A stretch of 64,000 nucleotides of DNA from Gp6-AA40 sp963723495 (GCA_963723495.1 CAVRQR010000006.1:558001-622000), one strand, 5' to 3'; shown: positions 1 through 9,942, counted from the stretch's first letter. Notes: a model not told the origin generated them from the letters alone. Made by a program: numbers and translations.

Positions 1-2
1 AC

Positions 3-701
3 TGCGTCGTGCCGATGGGCGGCTTGGCGCCGGACGGCGCCCGGTGGATCCACGCCCGGCCGCGCTTCTTCCTGCCGATTCCGGTCCTCCGGAAGCTGTT
101 TCGGGGCAAGCTCGTCGCCGGCATCCGAGACGCCTTTCGACACGGTCGCCTCCATCTGCCGGGCCGTCTGGAATCACTGAACACGGCCGTCGCCTTCAGC
201 GCCTTCCTCCGATCGCTCCATCGTCAGACGTGGGTCGTGTACGCCAAGCCACCCTTCGGCAGTCCGGCGCACGTGCTGCACTACCTGGCGCGCTATACCC
301 ACCGCGTCGCCATCTCCAATCACCGGCTCGTCGACGTGACCGACGACACGGTCTCGTTTCGATGGAAAGACTACCGGCACGGGAGTCGAGTCCGGACGCT
401 CACACTCGACATCGAGGAGTTTCTCCGCCGCTTCCTGCTGCACGTCTTGCCGAAGCGCTTCGTCCGCATCCGCTACTTTGGCTTCCTCGCGTCCCGGTGC
501 CGGACGCCACAACTCGCCCAGTGCCGTCAGGCCTTAGCCGTCGCGGCGGCCCCGCCACCCGAATCGACGCCTCCCGCGCCGCCGCGGGCGTCATGGCCGT
601 GTCCCCACTGTGGCGGCGCCATGCGCGTCGTCGAGCGCTTCACGGCACGGCAACTCCGTCTCACGGCGCTCCTCGCCGACATCCTCCATGACACGTCGTA
701 G
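3..701 (+). CDS. IS91-family transposase, 5'-truncated by window edge
   Basis: This is the C-terminal part of a rolling-circle (IS91/IS801-type) transposase. The frame is already open at base 3 and reads CVVPMGGL, the expected segment just after the HFH metal-binding motif, so the GTG at base 9 is not the real start. Family hallmarks visible are YLARYTHRVAISNHRL, FRWKDY, FLLHVLPKRFVRIRYFG and a terminal CPHCGG zinc-finger half. The catalytic tyrosines are expected in the segment retained here but I did not map them with certainty. No second IS gene follows. The element probably moved by single-strand transfer; what it brought lies to the left, outside the window. Confidence 0.85.
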   Translation, partial: CVVPMGGLAPDGARWIHARPRFFLPIPVLRKLFRGKLVAGIRDAFRHGRLHLPGRLESLNTAVAFSAFLRSLHRQTWVVYAKPPFGSPAHVLHYLARYTHRVAISNHRLVDVTDDTVSFRWKDYRHGSRVRTLTLDIEEFLRRFLLHVLPKRFVRIRYFGFLASRCRTPQLAQCRQALAVAAAPPPESTPPAPPRASWPCPHCGGAMRVVERFTARQLRLTALLADILHDTS

Positions 702-1132
702 CGGCACGCCTCGATCCGCCAGGCGCTCTGGTGACGTCGCGCTCGTACGCGCGTGCGCCGGAGGTCTGCCCCGCGCTCCGCGTCAACGGCCACGACCCGC
801 CGTCTCCCACGCCGTCCGCGTCACCATCGCCGCGCTCGGAGCGTCGGCACCGGGTGGTACGCCCGCACATCAGTGGTCCGTACGATTGAAAGGACATAGC
901 TGACGGGCCGCGTCCGCCGCAGACGCCAGCGGCTTGGTCCTAACGGCTCTATCGAAAGTGACCCGGCGATCGAACCTCGAGGTCGATCCGCGCGCTCGCG
1001 CGCCGGGTCACTCCCGATAGAGTCATATCGTTTATCGTGAGTTAACGCCGGCCCAAGAGGCGCGAGGATATGAACGGCAGCTGTTCCCTGGGGCACGCGT
1101 ACAAGAGCAGGCTGTCGAATGCTTCTCGCCAA
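702..1132. other. gene-free flank downstream of IS91 transposase
   Basis: About 430 bases without a convincing gene. The only structure I see is an imperfect inverted repeat at 947-1022, followed by an AT-richer stretch around 1021-1046. In IS91 elements the replication-origin end lies just 3' of the transposase, so the right end of the element may be here; this is inference. Confidence 0.5.
947..1022. repeat. 22-bp imperfect inverted repeat, possible IS91 oriIS end
   Basis: Arms at 947-968 and 1001-1022 are complementary over 22 bases with two mismatches (TT against CC), separated by 32 bases. The position about 250 bases 3' of the transposase stop fits a hairpin at the origin end of an IS91-type element. 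No homologous end is available in the window for comparison. Confidence 0.5.
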
Positions 1133-2071
1133 CTACTTGTACAAGTCGCCGGCGAGATACTTGAGGCCTGTATCGACGGCGACGGTTGCCACTACCTTGC
1201 CTGGCCCGAGCTCTCGCGCTAGTTGGAGCGCGCCAACCAGATTGAGTCCCGTTGATGTCCCCGCAAAAATGCCTTCTTCCCTGGCCGCACGGCGCGTCAT
1301 CGCCCGCCCCTCGTTCTCTTCGATGGCGCGCGCCTCGTCGTACGATCCTGCGACCAAATGTGGCGGCCAGAAGCCGGCAGCCGTGCCCTCGACACCATGC
1401 GGCCCACCCGTGCCAGCCGTGAGAAACGGCGAGGTCGATGGCTCGAGCGCGATAATGCGCGTCGCCGTGTCGACCTGCTTCAAGGCATTCGACACACCCA
1501 CCAGCATACCCGCCGTTCCTACCATGCCGACGAATGCGTCGACGCAGCCGATCTGCTCCACCAGTTCGCGGCCGATGCCAGCATAGCCATCCAGCGCGTC
1601 GGCATTGTTGAATTGATCGGTCCAAAAAGTGTTCGGGTCCCTTGCCAGTTCGGCGATTCGGGCCTTGAAGCGATCGAACAGCGCAGGCGTAACCTTACCT
1701 CCATCGCTCGGCACGATCTCGAGGTCGGCACCAAAGGCCCGCATCGTGTCGAGTTTCTCGACCGCGAAAGCGTCCGATGACAGAGGATGAAAGTCGTAGC
1801 CTTTCATCGCGCACACCATGGCCAACGACGAGCCGGTGCTGCCGCCGGTGTACTCGACGACGCGCATCCCTGGCCGCAATGCGCCACGTCGTTCGGCGCC
1901 TTCGATCATGGCGAGCGCCATCCGGTCCTTATACGACCCGGTTGGATTGAAGTATTCGAGCTTCACGAAGACATCGGCCGAACCGCGCGTAACGAGCCGC
2001 TGCAGACGCACGAGCGGCGTGCGGCCGATTGTGCGAAGCACAGAATCAACGGCTGCGGGCAATGAGATCAT
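1133..2071 (-). CDS. PLP-dependent cysteine synthase family protein
   Basis: A fold-type II PLP enzyme of 312 residues, the usual length for O-acetylserine sulfhydrylase or cystathionine beta-synthase catalytic domains. The PLP lysine is K48 in NPTGSYKDR, the substrate/phosphate loop is TGGSTGSSLA near residue 70, and a GTAGMLVG loop appears near residue 185. It would perform beta-replacement on an activated serine, but GGSTGSS rather than the usual TSGNTG loop leaves the substrate open. ATG start at 2071. It stands alone, divergent from the kinase gene across about 200 bases. Confidence 0.85.
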   Translation of the reverse strand: MISLPAAVDSVLRTIGRTPLVRLQRLVTRGSADVFVKLEYFNPTGSYKDRMALAMIEGAERRGALRPGMRVVEYTGGSTGSSLAMVCAMKGYDFHPLSSDAFAVEKLDTMRAFGADLEIVPSDGGKVTPALFDRFKARIAELARDPNTFWTDQFNNADALDGYAGIGRELVEQIGCVDAFVGMVGTAGMLVGVSNALKQVDTATRIIALEPSTSPFLTAGTGGPHGVEGTAAGFWPPHLVAGSYDEARAIEENEGRAMTRRAAREEGIFAGTSTGLNLVGALQLARELGPGKVVATVAVDTGLKYLAGDLYK

Positions 2072-2270
2072 AGAGGTCGATTATTCCACGACGTCCTCAG
2101 GCGTTAGCCGACGGAATCGGCAACGCCGCTCCCGTTGCGCCGCGACATGCCTCCCGATAAGTCGGCAAGGGTATTTCTACCGGCTCCTCAGAGGATGGGC
2201 AGCCACTGCGCCGTTACCCGTTACGTATCTGCTCTCGCTACAGCATCTCCTATAATCGCAGCCACCTGCC

Positions 2271-4698
2271 GTGGCTCTGACTGCTGGCACCCGCATCGGC
2301 CCGTACGAAATTACCGCACAGATCGGCGTGGGCGGCATGGGCGAGGTGTATCAGGCCATGGACACTCGCCTGAAGCGCCGGGTCGCCATCAAGGTGCTGC
2401 CCGAATCAGTAGCGGCCAATGCGGAGCGAGTCGCGCGTTTCCAGCGTGAAGCGGAAGTGCTGGCGTCGCTGAATCACCTAAACATCGCAGCGATCTACGG
2501 ACTCGAGGACGCCGACGGTCTGAAGGCGCTCGCCATGGAGCTCGTCGAGGGGCCTACACTTGCGAACCGCATCGCCGAGGGGCCAATCCCGGTTGACGAG
2601 GCGCTCGCGGTGGCGAAGCAGATCGTCGCAGCCCTTCAAGCGGCGCACGACCAAGGCATCATCCATCGCGATCTGAAGCCGGCAAATGTCAAAACTCGTC
2701 CCGACGGCGCGGTGAAAGTGCTGGATTTCGGGCTTGCCAAAGTGACACAGCCCATGGGTGCGATGTCCGAAGGGACGTCGCAGTCACCGACGATCACAAA
2801 CCCCGCGATGACCCGGGCGGGCATGATTCTGGGGACCGCCGCCTATATGAGCCCCGAGCAGGCGCGTGGCCTGCCTGTTGACACGCGGACCGACATCTGG
2901 GCGTTCGGCTGCGTGCTCTACGAGATGCTCACCGGTCGCTTGGCGTTCCCGGGCGGAACGGTCACCGACACCCTGGTCGCGATTCTCGAGCGGGAGCCCG
3001 ATTGGGCAGCGCTACCCGAAGCCGCGCCACCACAGGTGAGGGCTCTTCTGAAACGATGTCTGCAGAAGGACCCTAAACAGCGTTTGGGCGATATAGGCGA
3101 CGCGCGGATCGCACTCGAGGTGATCGCGAGCGAGCCCCCGACAGCTCCTGCGCCGCGCGGGCGCGCCGCGCCGGTGCCGGATCGACGTCCACGGTTACTT
3201 CTGCCGATCCTCGCTGCCGGCGCCGTGGCCCTCGTTCTCGTGGTGGGCGTCTGGCAGTGGCGGGTATGGACCGCCTCGCCGGCCAATCCAGTGCGGTCGC
3301 TCGCAATTCTTCCGTTGAAGCCGCTCCAGCAGAATACTGAGGACGACCATCTAGGGCTCGGCATTGCCGACACGATCATCACGCGAATAGGACAGCTCGA
3401 GGGGATCGCGGTGCGTCCGACGAGCTCGGTTCGGCGTTACGGCTCCGCGCAGTCCGACGCACTCGACGCCGCCCGTGAGCTCAGGGTGGATGCCGTGCTC
3501 GATGGAACCGTTCAGCGTGCCGGCAATCGGCTGCGTATCAACCTGAACCTCGTGCGCGTCAGTGACGGCGCCTCGCTGTGGAGTCGCAGCTTCAACACCG
3601 GTTTCAACGACATCTTTGCCGTCGAGGACGAGATCGCGCAGCAGGTCGTCGGTGAGCTGCGCCCGCGATTGACGCCGACAGAACAGGCGCGTCTCACCAA
3701 GCGTTACACCTCCAGTCCTGAGGCGTACCAGGTACCACGTGAAAGGCATTCGCACGTTTGGAACGGTTGGCGGCGCCGGCGTAACGGCCGCCGGCGAGGT
3801 TGACACCGGCCTGAAGATGCTCGAACGCGCAGTAGAGATCGATCCTGGCTATGCGTTGGCCCACGCGCAGCTGGCATGGGGGTACACGTGGCTTGGGCTG
3901 TTTACCAACGCGGGGTCGGTCTGGATTGACCGCGCCAGAGAGGCCCTTGCGCGAGCAAACACCATCGACCCAGACCTTGCAGAAGCTCACGTCGTCCGTT
4001 CTCTCCTACTTTGGAGCTTCTTTGAAGGGTACCAGATCGGGCCTGCGTTCGAGGCACTCAAAGCGGCGCAGCGGTTGAACCCGAACGTCGGGCACTTTGA
4101 ATTGGCTACTCTCTACTTCCACGTGGGCATGATGGATCACGCGTTGCGCGCCCTCCAGCGAGCCATCGAGATCGATCCGACGAATGCGGCCAATCACGCA
4201 GAGATCGTGAATGCGCTAACGTTCAATGCCCGATACCAGGACGCGATCGCCGCTGCCGAGAAACTGTCGCCTCGTCCCGGCGGCTGGCTGATGGCGTACG
4301 TGGGCGGAGGCGACGTTGTTGAAGCCCGTCGCCACCTGACCGAGGCGCGCGCGCAGAACCCGAACGCTCCCATCTTGCGTGGCCTGAACGCGCAGCTGCT
4401 GGCGCGCGAAGGAAAATTCCGGGAAGCCGAAGCCGCACTGGAAACACCTACCGAGGCACAGCGGCGCAATCGGAATTACCACCACGGCACCTACTTGCGT
4501 GCCTGTGTCTACGCGCTAGGCGGCAACGCCGACAGATCGGTCGAGCTGATGCGCGAGGCCGTCGAGCACGGAATGCCGAACTATCCGGCGTTCTCGCGGG
4601 ACACCTGCTTCGATCCGATCCGCCACACTGCCGTCTTCAAGGAATTCATGGGCGAGCTGAAGCCGACATGGGAAGGCTACGAGCGGGCCCTCCGCTGA
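2271..4698 (+). CDS. membrane Ser/Thr protein kinase with C-terminal TPR domain, one frameshift
   Basis: N-terminal Hanks-type kinase: glycine loop GVGGMGEVY at 19-27, catalytic lysine K41, HRDLKPAN with D134, DFG at 152-154, and APE-equivalent SPEQA. One membrane helix lies near residues 310-330, then an extracytoplasmic domain (LAILPLKPL...) as in TolB/adenylate-cyclase-associated kinases. The kinase frame ends at 3803 in an Arg-rich tail. The homologous reading continues in another frame from about 3739 with TPR repeats (ERAVEIDPGYALAHAQLAWG, RAIEIDPTNAANHAE) to 4698. The break lies at about 3730-3740, after SSPEAYQ, where relatives read YxxYLKG. Start is GTG at 2271. An indel or sequencing error is likelier than two genes, because neither half is complete alone. 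Confidence 0.85.
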
Positions 4699-4781
4699 TC
4701 GCGCGCCTGTTACTTCCACGCCGTGAAGTGATGCGGACGTTCGCCGGCTCGTTGGACGATAGTCAGTTTCTACTTGGACGA

Positions 4782-5225
4782 TCAGCCGGGGCTCAACGGC
4801 ATGGTGTAGCAGACAGCGTCGCCCTCGAGGACGAGCGTCCCGTCGTCTCGGATCACGCTTGTCTTGAGCTTCGTGATCGGCTTGTCCCGCCGCACTTCCA
4901 GCACCTCGGCCCGGCCCGTGATCGTATCGCCGGGCCGAACCGGCGCCTTGAAACTCCAGTTCACCTGGAGGAACACCGTCCCCGGTCCGGGGAGGTCCTC
5001 GGCTACGACAGCGTTGAGGATCGCGCTCGTCACGCCGCCCTGCACGACGATCTCGCCGAATCGGCTCGCTTTCGCCGCTGCCTCGTCGTAGTGGAGCGGG
5101 TTCCTGTCTCCGCTGATCTCAGTAAATCGCGCTATATCCTTGGGGTCCACCTTGCGCGAGCGCTCCGCCACCTGCCCGACGCTCGGAACTCCGCGAGGCC
5201 AGACCTTGTCCACACCGCTGCTCAT
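4782..5225 (-). CDS. MaoC-like (R)-specific enoyl-CoA hydratase
   Basis: Single hot-dog-fold hydratase-2 protein of 147 residues. The signature FTEISGDRNPLHYD carries the catalytic Asp and His (D40 and H45). It would hydrate trans-2-enoyl-CoA to the (R)-3-hydroxyacyl-CoA, or bind another acyl-CoA, in the cytoplasm. A longer frame begins with TTG at 5243, but the ATG at 5225 has GGAGG three bases upstream (5229-5233), so I take it as the start. It faces the flavoprotein gene at 5396 across a divergent gap. Confidence 0.85.
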   Translation of the reverse strand: MSSGVDKVWPRGVPSVGQVAERSRKVDPKDIARFTEISGDRNPLHYDEAAAKASRFGEIVVQGGVTSAILNAVVAEDLPGPGTVFLQVNWSFKAPVRPGDTITGRAEVLEVRRDKPITKLKTSVIRDDGTLVLEGDAVCYTMPLSPG

Positions 5226-5395
5226 ACGCCTCCGATCGGGCAACCTCCGTTGTCGTTCGGTCCTTTACATCTTAGTGTCGTCACGGGTCGGGTCTCTCGC
5301 CACCCCGCGTCGATCGTCGAGCACTCGCACCCCTTTGGTAGTAAGCTGAGCCACGATATGGGCCGGAGAGTCTCCACGGCAGGCGTGCGGGCCGC

Positions 5396-6589
5396 GTGAC
5401 GGCCCGTTTCGCGTCATCGGCCGATTTCGACGCCGTCATCGTCGGAGCCCGGTGCGCCGGCGCCGCTACCGCCATGCTTCTTGCCAGACGGGGCCTTCGT
5501 GTGCTGGTCGTCGACCGCGCGCACTACGGAACCGATACGCTGTCAACGCATGCGCTCATGCGAGCGGGTGTCCTGCAGCTGCATCGGTGGGGCGTTCTCG
5601 ACGGCATCAAGTCGGCCGGCACGCCCGCCGTTCGATTGACGTCGTTTCACTACGGCGACGAGATCGTGGCCGTGCCCATCAAGCCTCAGAACGGCGTCGA
5701 GGGTCTCTACGCACCCCGGCGGACCATCATCGACCCGCTGCTGGTCGACCACGCTCGACTGGCCGGTGCCGAGGTCGAGTTCTCAACGCAGCTCGTTGAC
5801 CTCGTTCGCACCAGTGACGGGCGCGTGCGCGGCGTACGCGTCAGACGCGGCGACGGCAGCGAGGTTCAGATCACCGCCGATCTCGTGATCGGCGCCGACG
5901 GCGTACGCTCGACCGTCGCTCGTCTCGCCGGCGCGGAACACTACCGGACCGGTCGTCATGCCACGGGCGTCATCTTCAGCTACTGGTCCGGCACGGGGTT
6001 CGACGGATACCACTGGCACTACCGCCCGGGCGTGAGCGCCGGCGTGATCCCGACCAACGAGGGGCTCACGTGTATCTTCGTCTCGATTCCGCAAGGCCGC
6101 TTCCATGAGGCGCTCCGCGTGGGGGCCGGCAACGCGCACCGTCAGTTGTTGCGTGAATGCGGGCCGGATCTGGCAGACGTCGTGGAAGGCGCGGAACGGG
6201 TCGAGAAATACCGGGGGTTCGGGGGAGAGGTGGGATACTTCCGGCAATCGACGGGCCCTGGCTGGGCTCTGGTTGGCGACGCGGGGTATTTCAAGGATCC
6301 GCTGACGGCCCACGGCATCACCGACGCGCTGATCGATGCCGAGCTGCTCGCGAAAGCGGCGGCCGTGGGCGAAGAGAGCGCGCTCGCCGGCTATCAGATC
6401 GCCCGCGACAAGCGATCGGGGCTTTTCGACGTGACAGACGCCGTGGCCTCCTTCGACTGGGACCTGCCCAAAGTCCAGCAGCTGCATCGGGCGCTCAGCG
6501 AGGAACTGAAGAAAGAAACGGTCGAGGTCGACCTACTCGGCCACGCCCACGAGCAGGCAGAGTCCGATTCCGGCGCGTCACTCGTGTGA
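5396..6589 (+). CDS. FAD-dependent oxidoreductase (geranylgeranyl-reductase/PHBH-like)
   Basis: 397 residues. N-terminal Rossmann motif VIVGARCAGAATAM with an acidic strand end VLVVDR, a central ADLVIGADGVRSTVAR motif, and the FAD-ribityl motif VGDAGYFKDPLTAHGITDA near residue 295. These three fingerprints define the class A flavoprotein monooxygenase/reductase fold. The substrate is not evident. GTG start at 5396; no strong Shine-Dalgarno site. It ends 17 bases from the convergent flavin monooxygenase gene. Confidence 0.85.
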   Translation: MTARFASSADFDAVIVGARCAGAATAMLLARRGLRVLVVDRAHYGTDTLSTHALMRAGVLQLHRWGVLDGIKSAGTPAVRLTSFHYGDEIVAVPIKPQNGVEGLYAPRRTIIDPLLVDHARLAGAEVEFSTQLVDLVRTSDGRVRGVRVRRGDGSEVQITADLVIGADGVRSTVARLAGAEHYRTGRHATGVIFSYWSGTGFDGYHWHYRPGVSAGVIPTNEGLTCIFVSIPQGRFHEALRVGAGNAHRQLLRECGPDLADVVEGAERVEKYRGFGGEVGYFRQSTGPGWALVGDAGYFKDPLTAHGITDALIDAELLAKAAAVGEESALAGYQIARDKRSGLFDVTDAVASFDWDLPKVQQLHRALSEELKKETVEVDLLGHAHEQAESDSGASLV

Positions 6590-6606
6590 ACGACGAGCGC
6601 CCTTCG

Positions 6607-7860
6607 TCAAGTCCCCAGCCACGCCGTCGTCGACAGATATGTGACGAGGTGATCGACGAGCTCGCGCGCGTCGTCCTCGGCACCGTGGATGAAGCTCGAT
6701 TTCCGACGTCTGAGCACTGGTAACCCCAAGACGTAAAGTCCCGGCGCGTCGACGACGCCCCCGTCGTGCCGAAGGTATCCTTTGTGATCGACAACCGGCA
6801 CGTCGAGCCAGCTGTAGTCCGGGCGAAACCCCGTCGCCCAGATGACTGAGTGGATCTCTCCCTTCCGCAGGTCGAGATTCAGTCGTGACGAGCTCGGCGC
6901 GCGTGTTGGTTCAAGGCGTTCCGGCAAATCGACGTCGCCGTCCCGGCCGTGGACTCGCGCCCAGTCATCGAACGTGGTCAGCAACCGGTTCATCTTGAGG
7001 TCCGCCAGCGCGAACTGGTTCCGCAACCCACCCGAAAACAATGCCTGTCCGTCACGGACTGCGGCAAGCCGCCCGACGAGCTCAACGCCGGCGGCGGTCA
7101 GGGCGTTAAGATCCAGCGTCCTGCGCTCCGGTGTGCCGACGAGCTGCGGCGAGGGGAGTCGTCGCGCCCGCACCAGGTCGTCGACCTCGTCGTACCGCTG
7201 GTTCCACACACCGGATGCATCCATCCACCAGAGGACGTCGCGGCCTCGATAGGTCCTCGGCAGGCGCACGTGCTCGCCGACCGAAAGGACGACGGCCCGG
7301 CCCGACCTGGCAATCTCGTCGGCGAGCTGCACGCCCGTCGCCGACGCCCCGACGACCAGCACGCCGCCGTCCGGCAGATGGCCCGGATTTCGGTAATCGA
7401 ACGGCGTCACGGACTGGACTTCTTGCGGCAGCGCCTGCGCGAGCGACGGCACGCTGGGGACGTTGCAGGCGCCGCTCGCCAGCACCACGGCGCGGCACCG
7501 GAGCACGCCCGTATTCGTCGTGATGGTGTACCCAACGTCTGCAGGTGTGACAGAGGTGACTGTGGTGTGCGTGCGCACGGGAGCGGCGGCCACCACCGCG
7601 TAGCACGAGATGAACTCCACCACTTCGCGCATGGTCATGTAGCCGTCCGGATCACGGCCTTCGTAGTGATAGCCGGGCAGTCGGCTCTGCCAGTTGGGCG
7701 TCAGCAGACGAAGCGAATCCCAGCGCTCCCGGCGCCAGGAATTCGCCACCTCTCCGCGCTCGAGCACGACGTGGTCGATGGAGCGAGCGGTCAGACATCG
7801 GCTCGCCGCAAGACCCGCATGCCCGGCCCCGATGACGACCGTGGTGACCTGTTCGATGGT
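6607..7860 (-). CDS. flavin-containing monooxygenase-like oxidoreductase, start codon unclear
   Basis: Two Rossmann folds: VVIGAGHAGLAAS at the N-terminus, encoded around 7810-7845, and LVVGASATGVQLADEIA in the middle, with the closing motif IWATGFRPDYSWL. This is a class B flavoprotein (FMO or trimethylamine-monooxygenase-like) that would use NADPH and oxygen. The first ordinary start in frame is GTG at 7767, which would remove the FAD-binding motif. The frame stays open and homologous up to about 7860 and is closed by a stop at 7906-7908. No ATG, GTG or TTG lies between, so the start is either non-standard (an ATC is present at the right place) or hidden by an indel. Confidence 0.8.
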   Translation of the reverse strand, partial: TIEQVTTVVIGAGHAGLAASRCLTARSIDHVVLERGEVANSWRRERWDSLRLLTPNWQSRLPGYHYEGRDPDGYMTMREVVEFISCYAVVAAAPVRTHTTVTSVTPADVGYTITTNTGVLRCRAVVLASGACNVPSVPSLAQALPQEVQSVTPFDYRNPGHLPDGGVLVVGASATGVQLADEIARSGRAVVLSVGEHVRLPRTYRGRDVLWWMDASGVWNQRYDEVDDLVRARRLPSPQLVGTPERRTLDLNALTAAGVELVGRLAAVRDGQALFSGGLRNQFALADLKMNRLLTTFDDWARVHGRDGDVDLPERLEPTRAPSSSRLNLDLRKGEIHSVIWATGFRPDYSWLDVPVVDHKGYLRHDGGVVDAPGLYVLGLPVLRRRKSSFIHGAEDDARELVDHLVTYLSTTAWLGT

Positions 7861-7900
7861 GTGCTCCGCTTCAGTTCGACCCCGCGTGTGTCGGGCGAGG

Positions 7901-8455
7901 CTAGGCTACCTCGACGGTCACGTTCACAGGATTGGTGATGACGTCGTACACCGCGGAGCGCTTCTGCGACTGCGCGACGATGGCCTCGATCTCTTCCTTC
8001 GATGCGTCGGCGTCGATTTTGAACGTCACCTTGACATCGTCGTAACCGTTCCGCACGTCGCTGTCGATGCCCAGGATGCCGCGGATATCCATCCTGCCTT
8101 CGAGGTTGGATTCCACCGAACGCAGCTGGATGCCGCGATTCTGCGCGACCGCGGCGACGCCGGCGGTCAGGCAGCTCGCGAGGCCGACGAGAACGTACTC
8201 GATCGGAGTGATGGCGTGATCTTCCGAGGCGAACACTTCCGGATGATCCGCCTCGCAGGAGGTTTCGGTCTTGTGCTGCTGTTCCTGCCCGAGCCCGAAG
8301 AAGCTCTGGACCTTTGTCTTGCTGTGCGTGCCGCTTTGCCATTTGCAGGACGCACGCCAGGTGAACTTTGCCGCCTCGGGCGCGCCTTTCAGGACCTCTC
8401 GCGCATCCAGCAACGCCTGGACATTGACTCCATTGTTGACAGTCGTCATTGCCAT
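7901..8455 (-). CDS. OsmC-family peroxiredoxin-like protein
   Basis: 184 residues from the ATG at 8455, which has GAGG upstream; the frame is open further upstream but that part has no family similarity. Family features: a Cys in ETSCEADHPE and the redox Cys in EYVLVGLASCLTAG, then the C-terminal half with NVTVEVA. OsmC proteins reduce organic hydroperoxides with a Cys pair; here the spacing and the N-terminal extension resemble the OsmC/YhfA branch. It lies directly upstream of the flavin monooxygenase on the same strand, so a shared role in handling oxygenated products is possible. Confidence 0.85.
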   Translation of the reverse strand: MAMTTVNNGVNVQALLDAREVLKGAPEAAKFTWRASCKWQSGTHSKTKVQSFFGLGQEQQHKTETSCEADHPEVFASEDHAITPIEYVLVGLASCLTAGVAAVAQNRGIQLRSVESNLEGRMDIRGILGIDSDVRNGYDDVKVTFKIDADASKEEIEAIVAQSQKRSAVYDVITNPVNVTVEVA

Positions 8456-8721
8456 AGTGAGCCTCGTCTTCGATGTGATTAGCCGGTGGGCAAGCTCAGC
8501 ATCATACACCGAGCGTGCGTGGAACTGCGATACAAGAACTGCGGCCTGGTCATCCCAGACCGCGACTCCCGCAGCGATTGGAAGCCACAAGCACACACCT
8601 CGCCGAGGTTCATGGCGAGGATGCGAACACCAAACTTATTCCGGAAGAAATATCGAAGGCTGGCCGCGACGAGCACACACCGATGGAGTCCGCGAGATGA
8701 AACGCCGGAACCGCAGAATCC

Positions 8722-9804
8722 CTACTTGCGCGCGAAGCGATAGTTGCCGGAGACGTGTTTCACGTACAGCCCGCCGTCGATGAACTGGACGCCGAGACCG
8801 TAGAGACCGGTGAATTCGGCCTCGGACATCGCGACGAGCTCCTGCGTGCCGCGTCCATCCATGTCGCCGACAAGCCTGCCGCCTTCCAGCGTGATGCGGA
8901 GAGTGCGACCACCCGCCCCTGGCGACCCGACGATCTGCGCGCTTCTCCAATACGGCGGCTGTTCGACGTACGTGCCGAGGTATCGCGTCAGGATCTCCGG
9001 CGCTACCTTCACCTCATTCAGCCGTTCGTCCGATGCCTTGCCGACCCAGTGCACCAGGCTCCGGTTCGCGCCCTCGTTGCACACCCACTCGATCATCTCC
9101 GTGTCGGCGGCGTACTCGGCGCCGACCTTCACCGTCCAGGGCTTGGCGTACGCCATCGGATCCGAGAACGTCACTTCGATCTCGAGCGCTCCGAAGCGCA
9201 GGCGCCGCAACCGCTCGGTCATGCGCAGCCGCTCCGTGTGCGGATGGCCGGTCCGATCGAGCCATGTGCCGGCGTGGAAGCCGTAGCTCTCGACGACGAG
9301 CGTGTCGCCGTCCCAGCGCCCAACGGAGTACCCCATCCACGAAGGGTTCGGCTCCGCCTCGAGCGCGCGGCCATCCATCCAGATCTGGCGATACGTGAGA
9401 TCGGGATTGAGCATCACGATGAGCTGCGATGTCTGGACGATGCGTGTCATCTCTGACCCGGTGCTGTCACCCGAGGTGGCGTAGGCCGGCCCGAGCGGCA
9501 GGCAGCGCACCTGCATACCGTCCTTGCCGAGATCCTCGCGCCGCTGTACGACCAGATCGCGCGCCCACGGCTGAATCTCGTCAGGCTTGAGATCTGCGGC
9601 GACGTTACGCGCGTACTTTGGCGACACCTTCAACCACAGCCCGGAGAGGTCGGGCCTGCCATCCGGCGTCCGCGGCGGAGGCGCGGTCAGATTCGGCTTG
9701 CCGTCAGCGGTGCGTGGAATCCCACTCGTCGGCTGCGTGAGCCACTGAGCAGCGAGCTGGCCGCTCAACAGGATCGCGAGGACGATGACGAGGGCTGCCT
9801 TCAT
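8722..9804 (-). CDS. secreted family C protein (PDGRPDLSGLW) with extra C-terminal domain
   Basis: 360 residues from ATG 9804 (MKAALVIVLAILLSGQLAAQ signal peptide). After it come RTPDGRPDLSGLW, IWMDGRALEAEP, GYSVGRWDGDTLVVES and HTERLRMTERLRRL, the core shared with the other C proteins in this window. Residues after about 270 form an additional beta-rich domain (LTRYLGTYVEQP...TLRITLEGGRLVGDM) that the shorter paralogs lack. Function unknown. The frame extends 25 codons upstream through an intergenic repeat, which is not coding in my view. Confidence 0.75.
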   Translation of the reverse strand: MKAALVIVLAILLSGQLAAQWLTQPTSGIPRTADGKPNLTAPPPRTPDGRPDLSGLWLKVSPKYARNVAADLKPDEIQPWARDLVVQRREDLGKDGMQVRCLPLGPAYATSGDSTGSEMTRIVQTSQLIVMLNPDLTYRQIWMDGRALEAEPNPSWMGYSVGRWDGDTLVVESYGFHAGTWLDRTGHPHTERLRMTERLRRLRFGALEIEVTFSDPMAYAKPWTVKVGAEYAADTEMIEWVCNEGANRSLVHWVGKASDERLNEVKVAPEILTRYLGTYVEQPPYWRSAQIVGSPGAGGRTLRITLEGGRLVGDMDGRGTQELVAMSEAEFTGLYGLGVQFIDGGLYVKHVSGNYRFARK

Positions 9805-9847
9805 ATCTACGCTCTCCGCGAGCGGATTGTGCCATGGGTTAATCGTG

Positions 9848-9916
9848 TGAACCTCCAACTCCCAACCTCCAACTCCCAAATAACCAGTGCGTTGGGAGTT
9901 GGGAGTTGGAATTTGG
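9848..9916. repeat. phased CCAACTC repeat in inverted arrangement
   Basis: Copies of a CCAACTCCCAA unit at 9852-9880 face copies of its complement GTTGGGAGTTGG at 9891-9910, forming a potential hairpin between the stop of the TonB receptor gene and the start of the next gene on the same strand. A sister copy lies at 55183-55273. Not coding. Confidence 0.8.
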
Positions 9917-9942
9917 GCGTTGACGGTTTTTTCGGCGTCCTG

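Noticed and set aside
9848..9916. CRISPR-like repeat array
   Set aside because: Units are about 7 bases, imperfect, and arranged as facing arms without unique spacers; no cas genes in the window.
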